64,000 nucleotides of DNA from Terriglobales bacterium (GCA_025934735.1 JAICWP010000010.1:62001-126000), one strand, 5' to 3'; positions 9,554 through 19,001 are shown, counted from the first letter of the stretch. Program-made: numbers and translations. The notes: generated from the sequence alone by a model not told the origin.

Positions 9554-9693
9554 AGGTCTTCTCCTGAGTTGGTCTGGGGAACTCAAGACACTCTGATGCT
9601 TGCTGGCGAGTGGAGGAGGGCCGGTGCGAGCCGGGCGGAACTCGCGAATCGAACGGTTCAGCGATCTGAAAACCAGAAACCGGGAACCGAGTC

Positions 9694-10389
9694 CTACCTC
9701 AACGCTAAGGCGGCCACCATGGAATGGAACACCTTAACACCGTCGGTGCCGCCAAGTTCGCGCTCGCTGGCCCGTTCAGGGTGAGGCATCATGCCCAGCA
9801 CGTTGCGGCCTTCGCTGCAGATGCCGGCAATGTTCTCCAGCGAGCCGTTAGGATTGGCCTCGCGGGTAATTTCGCCCTGGGACGAGCAGTAGCGGAAAAC
9901 GATGCGCTGGTCGCGTTTCAGGGCCTCCAGCGTGGGCTGGTCGCAGAAATAGTTGCCGTCCATGTGCCCGATGGGAATGGTGAGCACCTCGCCCTGGCGG
10001 CAGGAGTTGGTGAAAGGCGTATCGGTGTTCTCCACCCGCACCTGCACCGGCTTGCACACGTATTTCAAACCGACGTTGCGCATCAGCGCTCCCGGTAGCA
10101 GCCCCGACTCACAGAGAATCTGGAAGCCGTTGCAGATGCCGATCACCAGGCCGCCGCTCTTGGCGAACTTGCATACGGCATCCATGACCGGGGCGAAGCG
10201 AGCGATAGCGCCGGTGCGCAGGTAATCGCCATAAGCAAAGCCGCCGGGCACAATGATGGCGTCGCAGTTCTCCAGTTCCTGCGACTCGTGCCACAGCAGG
10301 GTCACGGGTTGCTGCGCCACTTGCGACACTACCCAGTAGGCATCGTGATCGCAATTGGAGCCGGGAAATACCAGCACGCCAAATTTCAT
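9694..10389 (-). CDS. purQ: Phosphoribosylformylglycinamidine synthase subunit PurQ (glutaminase)
   Basis: A 231-residue class I glutamine amidotransferase that supplies ammonia to PurL in step four of purine synthesis. The nucleophile Cys86 lies in GICNGFQ, and His203 and Glu205 in MMPHPERA complete the triad. VFPGSNCD at the N-terminus is typical of PurQ. The size matches the small, separate PurQ found where PurS, PurQ and PurL are distinct. purS and purL are not in this window. Confidence 0.94.
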   Translation of the reverse strand: MKFGVLVFPGSNCDHDAYWVVSQVAQQPVTLLWHESQELENCDAIIVPGGFAYGDYLRTGAIARFAPVMDAVCKFAKSGGLVIGICNGFQILCESGLLPGALMRNVGLKYVCKPVQVRVENTDTPFTNSCRQGEVLTIPIGHMDGNYFCDQPTLEALKRDQRIVFRYCSSQGEITREANPNGSLENIAGICSEGRNVLGMMPHPERASERELGGTDGVKVFHSMVAALALR

Positions 10390-10529
10390 GGACTTGGCCT
10401 TTCAGGGATTTCTAGTTCGAGTCTAGCACGACAAAAAAACCACTATCCTGCCCGGAAAGATACGGAACCGGCAAGGGGGCGCTTGCGTAGAAATGGAGTG
10501 GGAAGTGCCCCTACGGGCATCCAATAGTC

Positions 10530-11021
10530 ATGGAATTACAAGCCATGGATTGGCGCGAGCACCTGCGAATTACGGGCGGGGCTTTGCACCGCTGGGTGGT
10601 GGCCCAGACCTATGACGCCCTGATTGTGGGCGCGTTGTGGTACCTCGGGCTGACCATCATCCACGTGCCCTGGGCACCCTTGTGGGCGGTGCTGGGTGGA
10701 ATGCTGCAATTTGTGCCTAACCTTGGACCAGTGCTGGCGCTGATTGGACCGGCCTTTGCCGCCCTGGTCAGCGACGGGGGAATGCGCACGCTTTATGTGC
10801 TCATCCTCTACGCCGTCATCGTGGTGGTGGATGGACTGGTGCTGCAGCCGCTGCTGCAAAAGCGCATGAACCGCGTGCCCATCTGGGCCTCTCTGCTGGC
10901 GCCCATTGTGCTTGGCATTTTGATTCCGTTCTGGGGTGTATTGATAGCAGCGCCGCTGCTGGCCGTGGTTTACGCCTACAAGGCGCACGTGGCCGGCAAC
11001 GGCGCCGGGATGAGGCTCTAG
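10530..11021 (+). CDS. Short AI-2E-family (PerM-like) membrane protein, C-terminal half only
   Basis: The 163 residues match the C-terminal part of AI-2E/PerM family permeases, including the hallmark LQFVPNLGPVLALIGP and several hydrophobic helices. Full family members are about 350 residues, so the N-terminal half is missing. No in-frame continuation is seen upstream of the ATG. An ATG at 10545 is an alternative start. It may be a genuine short paralogue or a remnant of a longer gene. It converges exactly with the DUF4242 gene, whose stop codon begins at the next base. Confidence 0.7.
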   Translation: MELQAMDWREHLRITGGALHRWVVAQTYDALIVGALWYLGLTIIHVPWAPLWAVLGGMLQFVPNLGPVLALIGPAFAALVSDGGMRTLYVLILYAVIVVVDGLVLQPLLQKRMNRVPIWASLLAPIVLGILIPFWGVLIAAPLLAVVYAYKAHVAGNGAGMRL

Positions 11022-11324
11022 TCAGCCCGATTTTCCGACCTTCACCTTCTTTTCTTCGGACGTGGTTGGATCAATGACCGTCTTTACCTCGGAGATGCGG
11101 TTGGCAGGAAATCCGCCCTGAGAAGCGTGCTTGCGGATCAAATCCTCGCTGGGCGCAATGTAGACACAATAAACCTTGTCGCCGGTAACGTAGCTGTGCA
11201 CCCACTGAATCTGCGGACCCAATCCGCGCAGGACTTCGCACGACTTCTGGGAAATGGCTTGCAGTTGATCCACGCTGAGATCGCCTGCCCCGGGGATCTC
11301 GCGTTCAATCACATACTTAGGCAT
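11022..11324 (-). CDS. DUF4242 family protein
   Basis: A 100-residue cytoplasmic protein with the family's hallmarks: IEREIPGAG near the N-terminus, WVHSYVTGDKVYCVY in the middle, and HASQGGFPANRISEVKTVIDP near the end. DUF4242 proteins form small ferredoxin-like dimers, and one characterised member binds nickel. The conserved His residues here fit metal binding, but the function remains open. A Lys-rich tail (SEEKKVKVGKSG) closes the protein. Confidence 0.85.
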   Translation of the reverse strand: MPKYVIEREIPGAGDLSVDQLQAISQKSCEVLRGLGPQIQWVHSYVTGDKVYCVYIAPSEDLIRKHASQGGFPANRISEVKTVIDPTTSEEKKVKVGKSG

Positions 11325-11400
11325 GGTTTTTCCTCCTCGGCTAGAGCAACAGGCGGCAAAATTGTAGCACCGAACGCGGCGGTCCGGCCTGCGCGCACCA

Positions 11401-11409
11401 TGCTATAAT
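11401..11409 (+). promoter_or_regulatory. Extended -10 promoter element for yebC
   Basis: TGCTATAAT is a TGn extended -10 followed by a perfect TATAAT, 83 nt before the YebC start. No good -35 hexamer is seen at 17 nt, which extended -10 promoters can tolerate. Short inverted segments follow in the leader. Confidence 0.45.
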
Positions 11410-11491
11410 TTGTGTTCGCCTGCATCTTTTTGAGGCGCCTTTTGCACTCCCCACGGGCGAACCCTGCGCATTCATAGAAACGAGGTTCATC

Positions 11492-12238
11492 ATGTCTGGC
11501 CACTCAAAATGGGCCACAATTAAGCACAAAAAGGGTGCCTTGGACGCCAAGCGGGGCAAGATTTTCACCCGCCTGATCCGCGAAATCAGCATGGCGGCCA
11601 AGTCGGGCGGCGATCCCGACAAGAACCCGCGCCTGCGCAAAGCCATCAGCGACGCCAAGGCGGAAAACATGCCCGCCGACAACATCAAGCGCGCGGTGCA
11701 GCGGGGCACGGGCGAGCTTCCCGGCGCCACTTACGAAGAGTTCATGCTGGAAGGCTACGGCCCGGGCGGAGTGGCGGTGCTGGTGGAGCTTTCCACCGAT
11801 AACCGCAACCGCACGGTCAGCGAAGTCCGCCACATCTTCACCAAGCACAGCGGCAACCTGGGCGAGGCCGGATCAGTGAACTGGATGTTCCACAAGAAGG
11901 GCGACATCACCCTGCCTAAAGCCGCGGCAAAAGAGGACGACCTCATGAACATTGTCCTGGAAGCCGGCGCCGAGGACATGCGCGAAGATGGCGATAACTG
12001 GGAAGTTCTGACCGATCCGCACGCCTTTGAGCCGGTGCTGGAGGCGCTGAAAAAGGCGAACCTGCAGCCCACCACGGCCGAGGTCGCCATGATTCCGCAG
12101 AACTACATCAAGCTGGAAGGGCCCACCGCCATGCAGATGATCCGCCTGGTGGAGGCGCTGGACGAGCAGGACGACGTGCAGCACGTGTACTCCAATTTTG
12201 ACGTGGATCAGAAGCTGCTGGAGGAAGTGGCCAGCTAG
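11492..12238 (+). CDS. yebC: YebC/PmpR family protein (TACO1-like)
   Basis: A 248-residue protein that starts with the hallmark [23 protein letters not shown] and carries the three-domain YebC pattern, including the acidic EAGAEDM segment and the region around HNYIK-like [10 protein letters not shown]. Family members have been described as DNA-binding regulators and, more recently, as factors that relieve ribosome stalling. It is followed by a strong rho-independent terminator and appears monocistronic, with its own extended -10 promoter. Confidence 0.95.
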   Translation: MSGHSKWATIKHKKGALDAKRGKIFTRLIREISMAAKSGGDPDKNPRLRKAISDAKAENMPADNIKRAVQRGTGELPGATYEEFMLEGYGPGGVAVLVELSTDNRNRTVSEVRHIFTKHSGNLGEAGSVNWMFHKKGDITLPKAAAKEDDLMNIVLEAGAEDMREDGDNWEVLTDPHAFEPVLEALKKANLQPTTAEVAMIPQNYIKLEGPTAMQMIRLVEALDEQDDVQHVYSNFDVDQKLLEEVAS

Positions 12239-12260
12239 GACACTACAGATTTTGCAGATC

Positions 12261-12289
12261 GGGCCGCCGTAACCGGCGGCCCTTTTTTT
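12261..12289 (+). terminator. Rho-independent terminator after yebC
   Basis: A stem gggccgccg / cggcggccc with a short loop is followed directly by a run of seven T. It lies 22 nt past the yebC stop codon. Confidence 0.9.
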
Positions 12290-12408
12290 AGCTCTTAGCA
12301 ATCAGCTTTTGGAATTTAGCTCCTGAACATCATCGCTGGAGTCGTAGAACATGGATGATGGCTAAGTGCAAATTGCTAAGGGCTGAGCGCTGACCGGCTG
12401 AGTGCTGG
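12290..12408. repeat. Degenerate intergenic microrepeats, second locus
   Basis: Short imperfect words such as tcttagcaatcagct, ggctaagtgcaaattgctaa and ggctgagcgctgaccggctgagtgctgg resemble those at 7637-7764. They fill the gap between the yebC terminator and the PagL-like gene. Confidence 0.5.
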
Positions 12409-12441
12409 TTGGTGACTACTGGATTCAATCGTGGAGCAACG

Positions 12442-13008
12442 ATGAAACTCGTCACAGCAGTGCTGCTGCTGTGCATTGCAATGACAGCCGCCGCCCAGGA
12501 ACATCCGGCGGCGGGTAACAACGAATTGGCGGTGTGGGCAAGCGGCGGGCATGGCACGACTGGAGCCACCTCCGGTACCGGTATTCTCAGCTTCGGCTTG
12601 CGCTATGGCTGGGTGCTCACCCAGGCCCGCGGACCCAGGCCTCTGCGCGGCCGTTTCGAGTATGTGGTGGACGCTGTGCCGGCCACGCTCGTTTTCCAGC
12701 GCAACAACACGTTCGGTACCGGCATAGATCCGGTGGTGCTGAAGTGGGATTTCGAGCGCCATGGCCGCTGGGCGCCGTATACGGAAATTGACGGCGGACT
12801 GCTCTTCACCAGCGATCAGGTGCCGCCCGGCACCTCCAATGTCAATTTCACCCCTGGGGCGGCGTTGGGTGTTCAGTTCTTCGGCCACCATTGGAATCCG
12901 GTGATCGCCGTACGTTACCTGCACATCTCCAATGCGGGGTTGAGCACGCCCAATCCCGGAATCAATACCGTGCAGGTCATGGTGGGCCTGGGACGGTTCT
13001 TCCGCTAG
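12442..13008 (+). CDS. PagL-like lipid A 3-O-deacylase (acyloxyacyl hydrolase family)
   Basis: The ATG at 12442 follows GGAG and gives 188 residues with a signal peptide ending in MTAAAQ. The remainder is rich in alternating hydrophobic residues, as in a small outer-membrane beta-barrel. The C-terminal segment RYLHISNAGLSTPNPGIN contains the His-x-Ser-Asn motif that forms the PagL active site, and the protein ends in ...FFR. PagL removes a fatty acid from lipid A in the outer membrane. The assignment rests on this motif and the barrel size. Confidence 0.8.
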   Translation: MKLVTAVLLLCIAMTAAAQEHPAAGNNELAVWASGGHGTTGATSGTGILSFGLRYGWVLTQARGPRPLRGRFEYVVDAVPATLVFQRNNTFGTGIDPVVLKWDFERHGRWAPYTEIDGGLLFTSDQVPPGTSNVNFTPGAALGVQFFGHHWNPVIAVRYLHISNAGLSTPNPGINTVQVMVGLGRFFR

Positions 13009-13109
13009 AACTGGAGATCCGAAACGATTGTAGGCTCGAACTAGCTACGAGGAGCTTTCCTGATTGCACCCATTGAAGCAGAGACAATGCGAGCCACCCA
13101 CCAGGCGAG

Positions 13110-13832
13110 CTATTTGAAGACGTTCTCTTCGGGAACGCCGAAATGCGCCGCTTTAGGCGCGCAGGTATCAATCGACGTTAAGATGATGTTGGCCGGTTCA
13201 CCGACCATCTGTCCCGAAATCACGTAGGGGCGGTATTGATCCTTTGGCGTGTGATTATTCAGGAATTTCTGGATGAAAGGGGCGCAGTTGACTGAAAACG
13301 CGGGTTTCTCATCCGTCCACCACACCGCTCTGAATTTAAAAGGCTTTCCCGATTCTGCTACGCCCGAAACGACAGAGTAAGATCCATCCTTGCTGGTCGC
13401 AATAGAACTGAACTCATCAACCTTGAAGACGAGCCAGCGTCCTTTCGGGTCGGGACCAAGGAATTTGCAGGCCTCCGCCTCACAAGTCCTCTTGACCCTG
13501 TAAATGTTGATGGTGACGGGTTCGCCGGATACGTTCTTGTATTGGACCGAGATCTTTCCGGAAATGGGCTGGTATTTCTTTGAGGCCCCCAGGGGCGTAG
13601 CGATCGAGTAATTCACGCCGCCAGTCAGGTCGGTGGCCTGAACACAATTCATCGTGCAGCGCTTAGCCTGGACAGCGAGCCAACCAATCTCCACCTCTTT
13701 GGTAGCCTGAAGAGTGATGGTGGACGCCTCGCCGGGTTTCAGGACAACTCCCGATTTAATCGGAATGTGCGTGACTGCTGCGTGAGCGATACCAGCCCAG
13801 AAGACAAGGAACAGAACTTTTAGAGAGCGCAT
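13110..13832 (-). CDS. Secreted protein of unknown function, low GC
   Basis: The ATG at 13832 gives 240 residues starting MRSLKVLFLVFWAGIAHAAV, a clear signal peptide. The frame is open for 26 more codons upstream, but those residues do not look like a secretory start. The mature part has several paired Cys (KRCTMNC, RTCEAEAC, NCAPF, DTCAPK), which suggests disulfides, and a mostly beta composition. Sampled stretches are about 51% GC, clearly below neighbouring genes, consistent with lateral acquisition. I do not recognise the family. Confidence 0.7.
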   Translation of the reverse strand: MRSLKVLFLVFWAGIAHAAVTHIPIKSGVVLKPGEASTITLQATKEVEIGWLAVQAKRCTMNCVQATDLTGGVNYSIATPLGASKKYQPISGKISVQYKNVSGEPVTINIYRVKRTCEAEACKFLGPDPKGRWLVFKVDEFSSIATSKDGSYSVVSGVAESGKPFKFRAVWWTDEKPAFSVNCAPFIQKFLNNHTPKDQYRPYVISGQMVGEPANIILTSIDTCAPKAAHFGVPEENVFK

Positions 13833-14047
13833 ATATCGGGATTGTATGGCCACCTCAAGCAGTTTGAAATTACCTTCGGGGTGACGATCCAGAAAGCGTG
13901 ACTTCGGCATGACATTGAGAAAATCGCCTAAGCGCTCTTCTTACTCCGGCAACGGCAGGGAATTGAGCAGAAGCCGTGGTATGCGAATCCTTCCTCTGCG
14001 CGACGAATGTTGCTCGCGGTGCCGGTCTCCCGCTATCCTTGTCGCGT

Positions 14048-15514
14048 ATGTCCACCCTGGTTGAATGCGTTCCCAATTTTTCCGAAGGCCGCGACAAGGC
14101 CAAAGTTGACGCCATTATCGAGGCCATGAAGGTGCCCGGCGTTTACCTGCTGGACCGGGAGATGGACGCCGACCACAACCGTTGCGTAATTACCCTGGTG
14201 GGCGACCGCGAATCCATTCAGGAAGCAGCCATTCGCGGGGTGGGCAAAGCCGCGGAATTACTTGACCTCACGCGCCATCAGGGCGCGCACCCGCGCATGG
14301 GCGCGGCCGATGTGGTGCCTTTCATTCCCATCGAGGGTGTCACCCTCGAGGATTGCGTGGCCATGGCGCGGCGCGTGGGCGAGGAGATCTGGCGGCGCTT
14401 TCAGATTCCTGTTTACCTGTACGAGGCGGCGGCAACCTCGCCGGAACGGCAGAATCTGGAGAACATCCGCCGCGGGCAGTTTGAAGGCTTGCTGAAGGAA
14501 GTGGTCACCAATCCGGCGCGGCGGCCCGATTTCGGTGAAGCGCGGCTCCATCCCACCGCGGGCGCTACCGTAGTGGGAGCCCGCAAGTTTCTCATCGCCT
14601 ATAACATTTATCTGAACACCGCCGACGTGGACATCGCCAAGAAGATCGCCAAGGCGGTGCGCTTTTCCAATGGCGGGCTGCGCTACGTAAAGGGGGCCGG
14701 GTTCCCGGTGCGCGGCCAGGCGCAGGTCTCGATGAACCTGACCGACTTCGAGCAGACGCCAATCGCGCGCGTTTTCGAGGTCGTGAAGCGGGAGGCGGCG
14801 CGCTACGGGGTGACGCCCACCAGTAGCGAGATTGTCGGCCTCATCCCCAAGCGAGCCCTGGAAGATGCCGCAGAATGGTTTCTGCAGGTGGAAAACTTCG
14901 AGTCGTCGCTGATCCTGGAGAACCGGCTGGCGGCGGTGATGGGCGGCAAGATGGCGGTGGGTGGCCTGCGCGCGGGCGTGGAGCCGTTCGTGGAACAACT
15001 GGCTGCGCCCACAGCTACTCCCGGCGGGGGGAGCGCTTCTGCGGCGGCTGGCGCCATGGCGGCCGGCCTGGCGCACATGGTGGCGGCTATGTCCCGCGGC
15101 AAAAAGAACTATCTGCAGTATGAGCGCGAGCTCAGCGAGGCCATCGCCCGGCTGGCACAGCTGCGGGAAGAGTTGAAGGCCGCGATTGATGCGGACGCCG
15201 AGTCCTACAACGCAGTGGTGAAGGCGTATAAGCAGGCAAAAGATTCGCCCAACGGCGCGGTCACGGACGCGCTGAAGGGCGCCACCAACGTCCCGCTGGG
15301 CGTGGCGGAACGCGCCCGCGAAGTTGGCAACATGGTGGAGAGGCTGCGTAGCATCACCAACCCGCGCATGGCTTCGGACCTTACGGTCGCCGCGGCCCTG
15401 GCGCGCGCCGCCGTGGAAGGCGCGCTGGCCAACGTGGAGATTAACCTGGAATCGCTGGCGGACCAGGACTTCAATCGCCAAGTTCGGCAGAAGGCCTCTA
15501 CCCTGCGCGGCTAA
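14048..15514 (+). CDS. ftcD: Bifunctional glutamate formimidoyltransferase / formimidoyl-THF cyclodeaminase
   Basis: The ATG at 14048 begins MSTLVECVPNFSEGRD, the canonical start of the formiminotransferase domain (about residues 1-300). The C-terminal cyclodeaminase domain (about 310-488) shows TPGGGSASAAAGAMAAGLAHMVAAMSRGKKNY and a helical DADAESYNAVVKAYK segment. The enzyme transfers the formimino group from formiminoglutamate, a histidine breakdown product, to tetrahydrofolate and then releases ammonia. The other hut genes are not in this window. The two domains are fused as in animals and several bacterial phyla. Confidence 0.92.
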   Translation: MSTLVECVPNFSEGRDKAKVDAIIEAMKVPGVYLLDREMDADHNRCVITLVGDRESIQEAAIRGVGKAAELLDLTRHQGAHPRMGAADVVPFIPIEGVTLEDCVAMARRVGEEIWRRFQIPVYLYEAAATSPERQNLENIRRGQFEGLLKEVVTNPARRPDFGEARLHPTAGATVVGARKFLIAYNIYLNTADVDIAKKIAKAVRFSNGGLRYVKGAGFPVRGQAQVSMNLTDFEQTPIARVFEVVKREAARYGVTPTSSEIVGLIPKRALEDAAEWFLQVENFESSLILENRLAAVMGGKMAVGGLRAGVEPFVEQLAAPTATPGGGSASAAAGAMAAGLAHMVAAMSRGKKNYLQYERELSEAIARLAQLREELKAAIDADAESYNAVVKAYKQAKDSPNGAVTDALKGATNVPLGVAERAREVGNMVERLRSITNPRMASDLTVAAALARAAVEGALANVEINLESLADQDFNRQVRQKASTLRG

Positions 15515-15630
15515 ACAGCGGTCCAATGTTATTGTGAGTCCGCAATCTCTTCGGTCCCCCATTTAGTTGACAACCGCTTTGGGCGGCGCATACTCTGCCT
15601 GCGCATAATCTGCTTTTCCAGGCACTCACT

Positions 15631-17310
15631 ATGAAAATTACTGTCCTCGCATTTTTAGTTTTCGCCTTGGCGTCATTGGCTGGCGCCCAGCAGTTCACGG
15701 CCGCTGATCGGACCGCCGCCGAGGCGGCGATGAAGCAGGTCCGGCCGCAGGGCATTCGCGCACACATGCGGTTTCTGAGTGACGACCTGCTGGAAGGCCG
15801 AGGCACAGGCACGCCCGGGTACCAGATTGCCGCCAAGTACGTGGCTTCCGAGATGGAAGCCATGGGCCTGGAACCGGCCGGGATGAACGGCACCTGGTTT
15901 CAGCCAGTGAAATTTCGCGGCGCCAAGTTGGTCAGTGACCAGAGTTCCTTAGTCGTTGTGCGTGATGGCAAGGAACAGCCATTGAAGGAGGGGGTGGATT
16001 TCGAGACCTCCGGCAGCGAAACTTCCACCGATGAAACGGTGGACGCGCCGGTTGTGTTTGTCGGCTATGGGGTGAGCGCGCCGGAGCGCCATTACGATGA
16101 TTACGCCGGCGTGGACGTACGCGGAAAAATCATTGTCACGCTGCATGGGGCGCCCGCCAGCTTTCCCTCCACCGAACGCGCCTACTACTCAGATGGCATC
16201 GTCAAAGCGGCGAACGCGGTGGCCCACGGCGCGGTCGGTTTGCTGGCCATGCTCTCTCCGGAAGATGCCAAGCGCTATCCGTGGCAGTGGATTGTTCCGC
16301 AGATCCGTTCCGGCTCGCTGCGCTGGCTGGATGAAAAAGGAAATCCACACGACGTATTCCCCCAGTTGCGCGCAGGAGGCCTTCTGAGCCAAACAGGCGC
16401 AGAGGCCCTGTTTGCCGGCGCGCCCAAGACTCTGGACCAGGTCTTCGCCGCGGCCAACGCCAGTCAGCCCCAGGCATTTCCACTGGCGGTCTCAGCCAAG
16501 CAGCACACCGTCAGCCAGCACGAGGAAGTCGAGAGTCCCAACATTGTGGGCGTGCTGCGCGGCTCCGACCCCAAACTGCGCGACCAGTACGTGGTTTATA
16601 CCGCGCACGTGGACCATCTGGGACGCTGCCATCCGGTGGAGGGCGATGACATCTGCCATGGCGCTTATGACAATGGTTCTGGAACGGCCGCCCTCCTGGA
16701 GGTGGCACGCGCCTTTACCACCCTGCCCCGCCCGCCGCGCCGTTCCATCCTGTTCGCCTTTGTTACCGGGGAAGAGAAGGGCCTGCTGGGTTCGGACTAC
16801 TTTGCCAACCACCCCACGGTGCCGCGCGAGGACATTGTGGCCAACGTCAACATTGACGGAGCTCCGGGCCTGCTCTATCCACTTAAGGACATCGTAGCCC
16901 TGGGCGTGGAACACTCTTCTCTAAGCGGCGACGTGCAGCAGGCGGCCAAAATGATCGGCTACCAGATCAGTCCCGATCCCATGCCCGAAGAGGTGTTCTT
17001 TATCCGCAGCGACCAGTACTCGTTCGTGCGCCAGGGCATTCCCGCGGTGGACGTCACCGATGGTCTGCAGAGTTCCGACCCCAAGTTGAACGGAGAAAAG
17101 ATCGTCAAGACCTGGATGACAACGCTTTATCACACGCCCAAGGACAACATGAACCAGCCTTTCTACTACGATTCGGCCGCCCAGGGCTCGCGGCTGAATT
17201 TTCTGATCGGCTACGATGTGGCGGAGCAGGCGCAGGCGCCGGTGTGGAACCGCGGCGATTTTTTTGCCGAGAAATTCGCGCACGGCTCCGGCGCCAGCGC
17301 GGGGAAGTAA
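15631..17310 (+). CDS. Secreted M28 family zinc aminopeptidase with PA domain
   Basis: A 559-residue exported protein with a signal peptide ending in LASLAGAQ. A PA-type insert (about 135-300) precedes the M28 catalytic core. Zinc and catalytic residues are visible: His326 and Asp328 in TAHVDHLG, Asp347 in AYDNGSG, and Glu381-Glu382 in VTGEEKGLLGS. A later His lies in TLYHTPKDN. It probably trims peptides in the periplasm or outside the cell. A Cys-containing loop, GRCHPVEGDDICHGAYD, next to the zinc site could form a disulfide. Confidence 0.9.
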   Translation: MKITVLAFLVFALASLAGAQQFTAADRTAAEAAMKQVRPQGIRAHMRFLSDDLLEGRGTGTPGYQIAAKYVASEMEAMGLEPAGMNGTWFQPVKFRGAKLVSDQSSLVVVRDGKEQPLKEGVDFETSGSETSTDETVDAPVVFVGYGVSAPERHYDDYAGVDVRGKIIVTLHGAPASFPSTERAYYSDGIVKAANAVAHGAVGLLAMLSPEDAKRYPWQWIVPQIRSGSLRWLDEKGNPHDVFPQLRAGGLLSQTGAEALFAGAPKTLDQVFAAANASQPQAFPLAVSAKQHTVSQHEEVESPNIVGVLRGSDPKLRDQYVVYTAHVDHLGRCHPVEGDDICHGAYDNGSGTAALLEVARAFTTLPRPPRRSILFAFVTGEEKGLLGSDYFANHPTVPREDIVANVNIDGAPGLLYPLKDIVALGVEHSSLSGDVQQAAKMIGYQISPDPMPEEVFFIRSDQYSFVRQGIPAVDVTDGLQSSDPKLNGEKIVKTWMTTLYHTPKDNMNQPFYYDSAAQGSRLNFLIGYDVAEQAQAPVWNRGDFFAEKFAHGSGASAGK

Positions 17311-17394
17311 CTGGACTGTAACGCTCGGCGGCGTAAACAGGCTTCCGCGCTGCGAAACCTGCGGATATAGTGGGAATGTCATTTCGCCGCCACT

Positions 17395-18363
17395 GTGCCT
17401 GCACTGCTCTACTTATCGGCTGCTGATGTAGTCTCGGCCGCGCCTCCAGCGGCTGAAGTCATCAATCTGGTGGCGCTGGCGTTGACGGAAAAAGCGCACG
17501 AGCGCGTGCACATGCCGCCCAAACCAACCATTCTTCCCCGCCCTGGCGCCTTGCTGCAAGCCATGCCGGCGTGGGTGGAGGCGGCGCATGCCGGCGGTAT
17601 GAAGTGGGTCTCCGCCTTTCCGGAAAACAAGACGCGCGGCCTGCCGTCGCTGAGCGGGCTCATCATCCTGAATGATCCTGAAACCGGCCTGCCCGAGGCC
17701 ATCCTGGATGCGGCCTGGATCACGGCGGCGCGCACCGGAGCGGTCACGGCGGTGGCGGCGCGAGCCCTGGCGCGGCCGAATTCGCAAAGCGTCGGAGTGC
17801 TGGGCGCGGGGGTGCAGGCGAGGGCCAACGTGGCAGCGTTGAAGCAGGTTTTGCCCGGACTGAGGCGAGTGCTGGTCTATGCTCCGCGAGCTGATGCAGT
17901 CGAGAGTTTCAGTCATGAGATGAACGCCCTCGGACTTAAAGCGCAGGCTGTTGCCTCGCCGGAGCTGGCGGTGCGCGAAGCCGATGTGGTGGTAACCGCC
18001 ACCCCCTGGCCGCGGCTGACGAGCGAGCCGCCAATTTCGCCCGATTGGCTCCGAGCGGGTGTATTTGCTTCGGTGGTGGACCTGGATGCCAGCTGGACCG
18101 CCGCTGCCGCGGCTCACTTCGACCGGCGTTTCACCGACGATTTGCCCACCATGGCCGCAACCCGCGAGAAGGGCACGTTTCGCGCCTGGCCGGAACCAGA
18201 GGATCTGGGCCGCGTGATCGCCGGCCTGCGCCCGGGACGCCAGCGCGAGGAAGAGCGGCTTTTGACGATCATCCTAGGGCTGGGTATCTACGACGTGGTT
18301 GTGGCTCGGCAGGTAGTGGATGAAGCCCGAAGGCGGGGGATCGGAACAACGCTGCCCTCCTGA
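17395..18363 (+). CDS. Ornithine cyclodeaminase / mu-crystallin family protein
   Basis: The start is GTG at 17395, giving 322 residues. The nearby ATG at 17376 is out of frame. The Rossmann-type NAD(P) motif GVLGAGVQARANVAAL lies at about 140-155, and MKWVSAFPEN, with the conserved Lys, is typical of the family's substrate pocket. Members include ornithine cyclodeaminase, alanine dehydrogenase and ketimine reductases. Which reaction is catalysed cannot be told. The YjbQ gene follows after 69 nt on the same strand. Confidence 0.85.
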   Translation: MPALLYLSAADVVSAAPPAAEVINLVALALTEKAHERVHMPPKPTILPRPGALLQAMPAWVEAAHAGGMKWVSAFPENKTRGLPSLSGLIILNDPETGLPEAILDAAWITAARTGAVTAVAARALARPNSQSVGVLGAGVQARANVAALKQVLPGLRRVLVYAPRADAVESFSHEMNALGLKAQAVASPELAVREADVVVTATPWPRLTSEPPISPDWLRAGVFASVVDLDASWTAAAAAHFDRRFTDDLPTMAATREKGTFRAWPEPEDLGRVIAGLRPGRQREEERLLTIILGLGIYDVVVARQVVDEARRRGIGTTLPS

Positions 18364-18432
18364 TCTTCTCTGGGTGAGTTGCAATGCATCCGCCGTGGCC
18401 GGCATGTGATCCAACCTGGAAAGGGCTCCCCT

Positions 18433-18834
18433 ATGCAAAAGCTGCTCGTAAAAACCCACCGCAAGCGGGAAGTGGTTGACATCACCGACGAGGTTAATCG
18501 GGTGTTGAAGAAGTCCTACGCCGAGCAGAGCGGCATCTGCCATTTGTCCATCCTGCACACCACGGCGGCGCTGACCACCGCCGACCTGGATCCAGGCACC
18601 GACCTCGACATGCTGGACGCCTTTGAAGCCATGATCCCCAAGCTGCGCTACCGCCATCCTCATAACCCAGCCCATGTTCCCGATCACATACTTTCTGCTC
18701 TGATCGGCACATCGGTGGCGCTGCCGGTGGAGCGGGGAAGCCTGATTTTGGGCACGTGGCAGCGAGTGGTGCTGATGGAGTTCGATGGGCCGCGGGAGCG
18801 GCAGAGCGTGCTCAGCTTAGTGGCAGCGAGCTGA
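18433..18834 (+). CDS. YjbQ / UPF0047 family protein
   Basis: The ATG at 18433 gives 133 residues. The conserved family segments are HTTAALTTADLDP near the middle and HIlsALIGTSVALPVERG followed by LGTWQRVVLMEFDGPR toward the end. UPF0047 proteins are small trimeric enzymes with weak reported thiamine-phosphate synthase activity; their real role is uncertain. His residues in HTT and H-P-H-N-P are candidate metal or active-site residues. Confidence 0.88.
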   Translation: MQKLLVKTHRKREVVDITDEVNRVLKKSYAEQSGICHLSILHTTAALTTADLDPGTDLDMLDAFEAMIPKLRYRHPHNPAHVPDHILSALIGTSVALPVERGSLILGTWQRVVLMEFDGPRERQSVLSLVAAS

Positions 18835-19001
18835 CTGTTGATGAATCTGCGTCAGCAGCGCACTGAGCGTGTGGCTTTGAAATCTTAAAAACTTTTGCAG
18901 GGTGAAAAGTTTGAAACCTTTCTTCGCTGTGGGCACATCCCATCAGGAGTAGCGATACCCCCAGGACCGAACTCGCCGGGGTTGCCGGCCGAGGAGGAAC
19001 G

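Noticed and set aside
14258-15562. 434-codon minus-strand frame across the FtcD gene
   Set aside because: The sense strand encodes a fully recognisable FtcD; the opposite frame has no known motif and its length is expected in GC-rich DNA.
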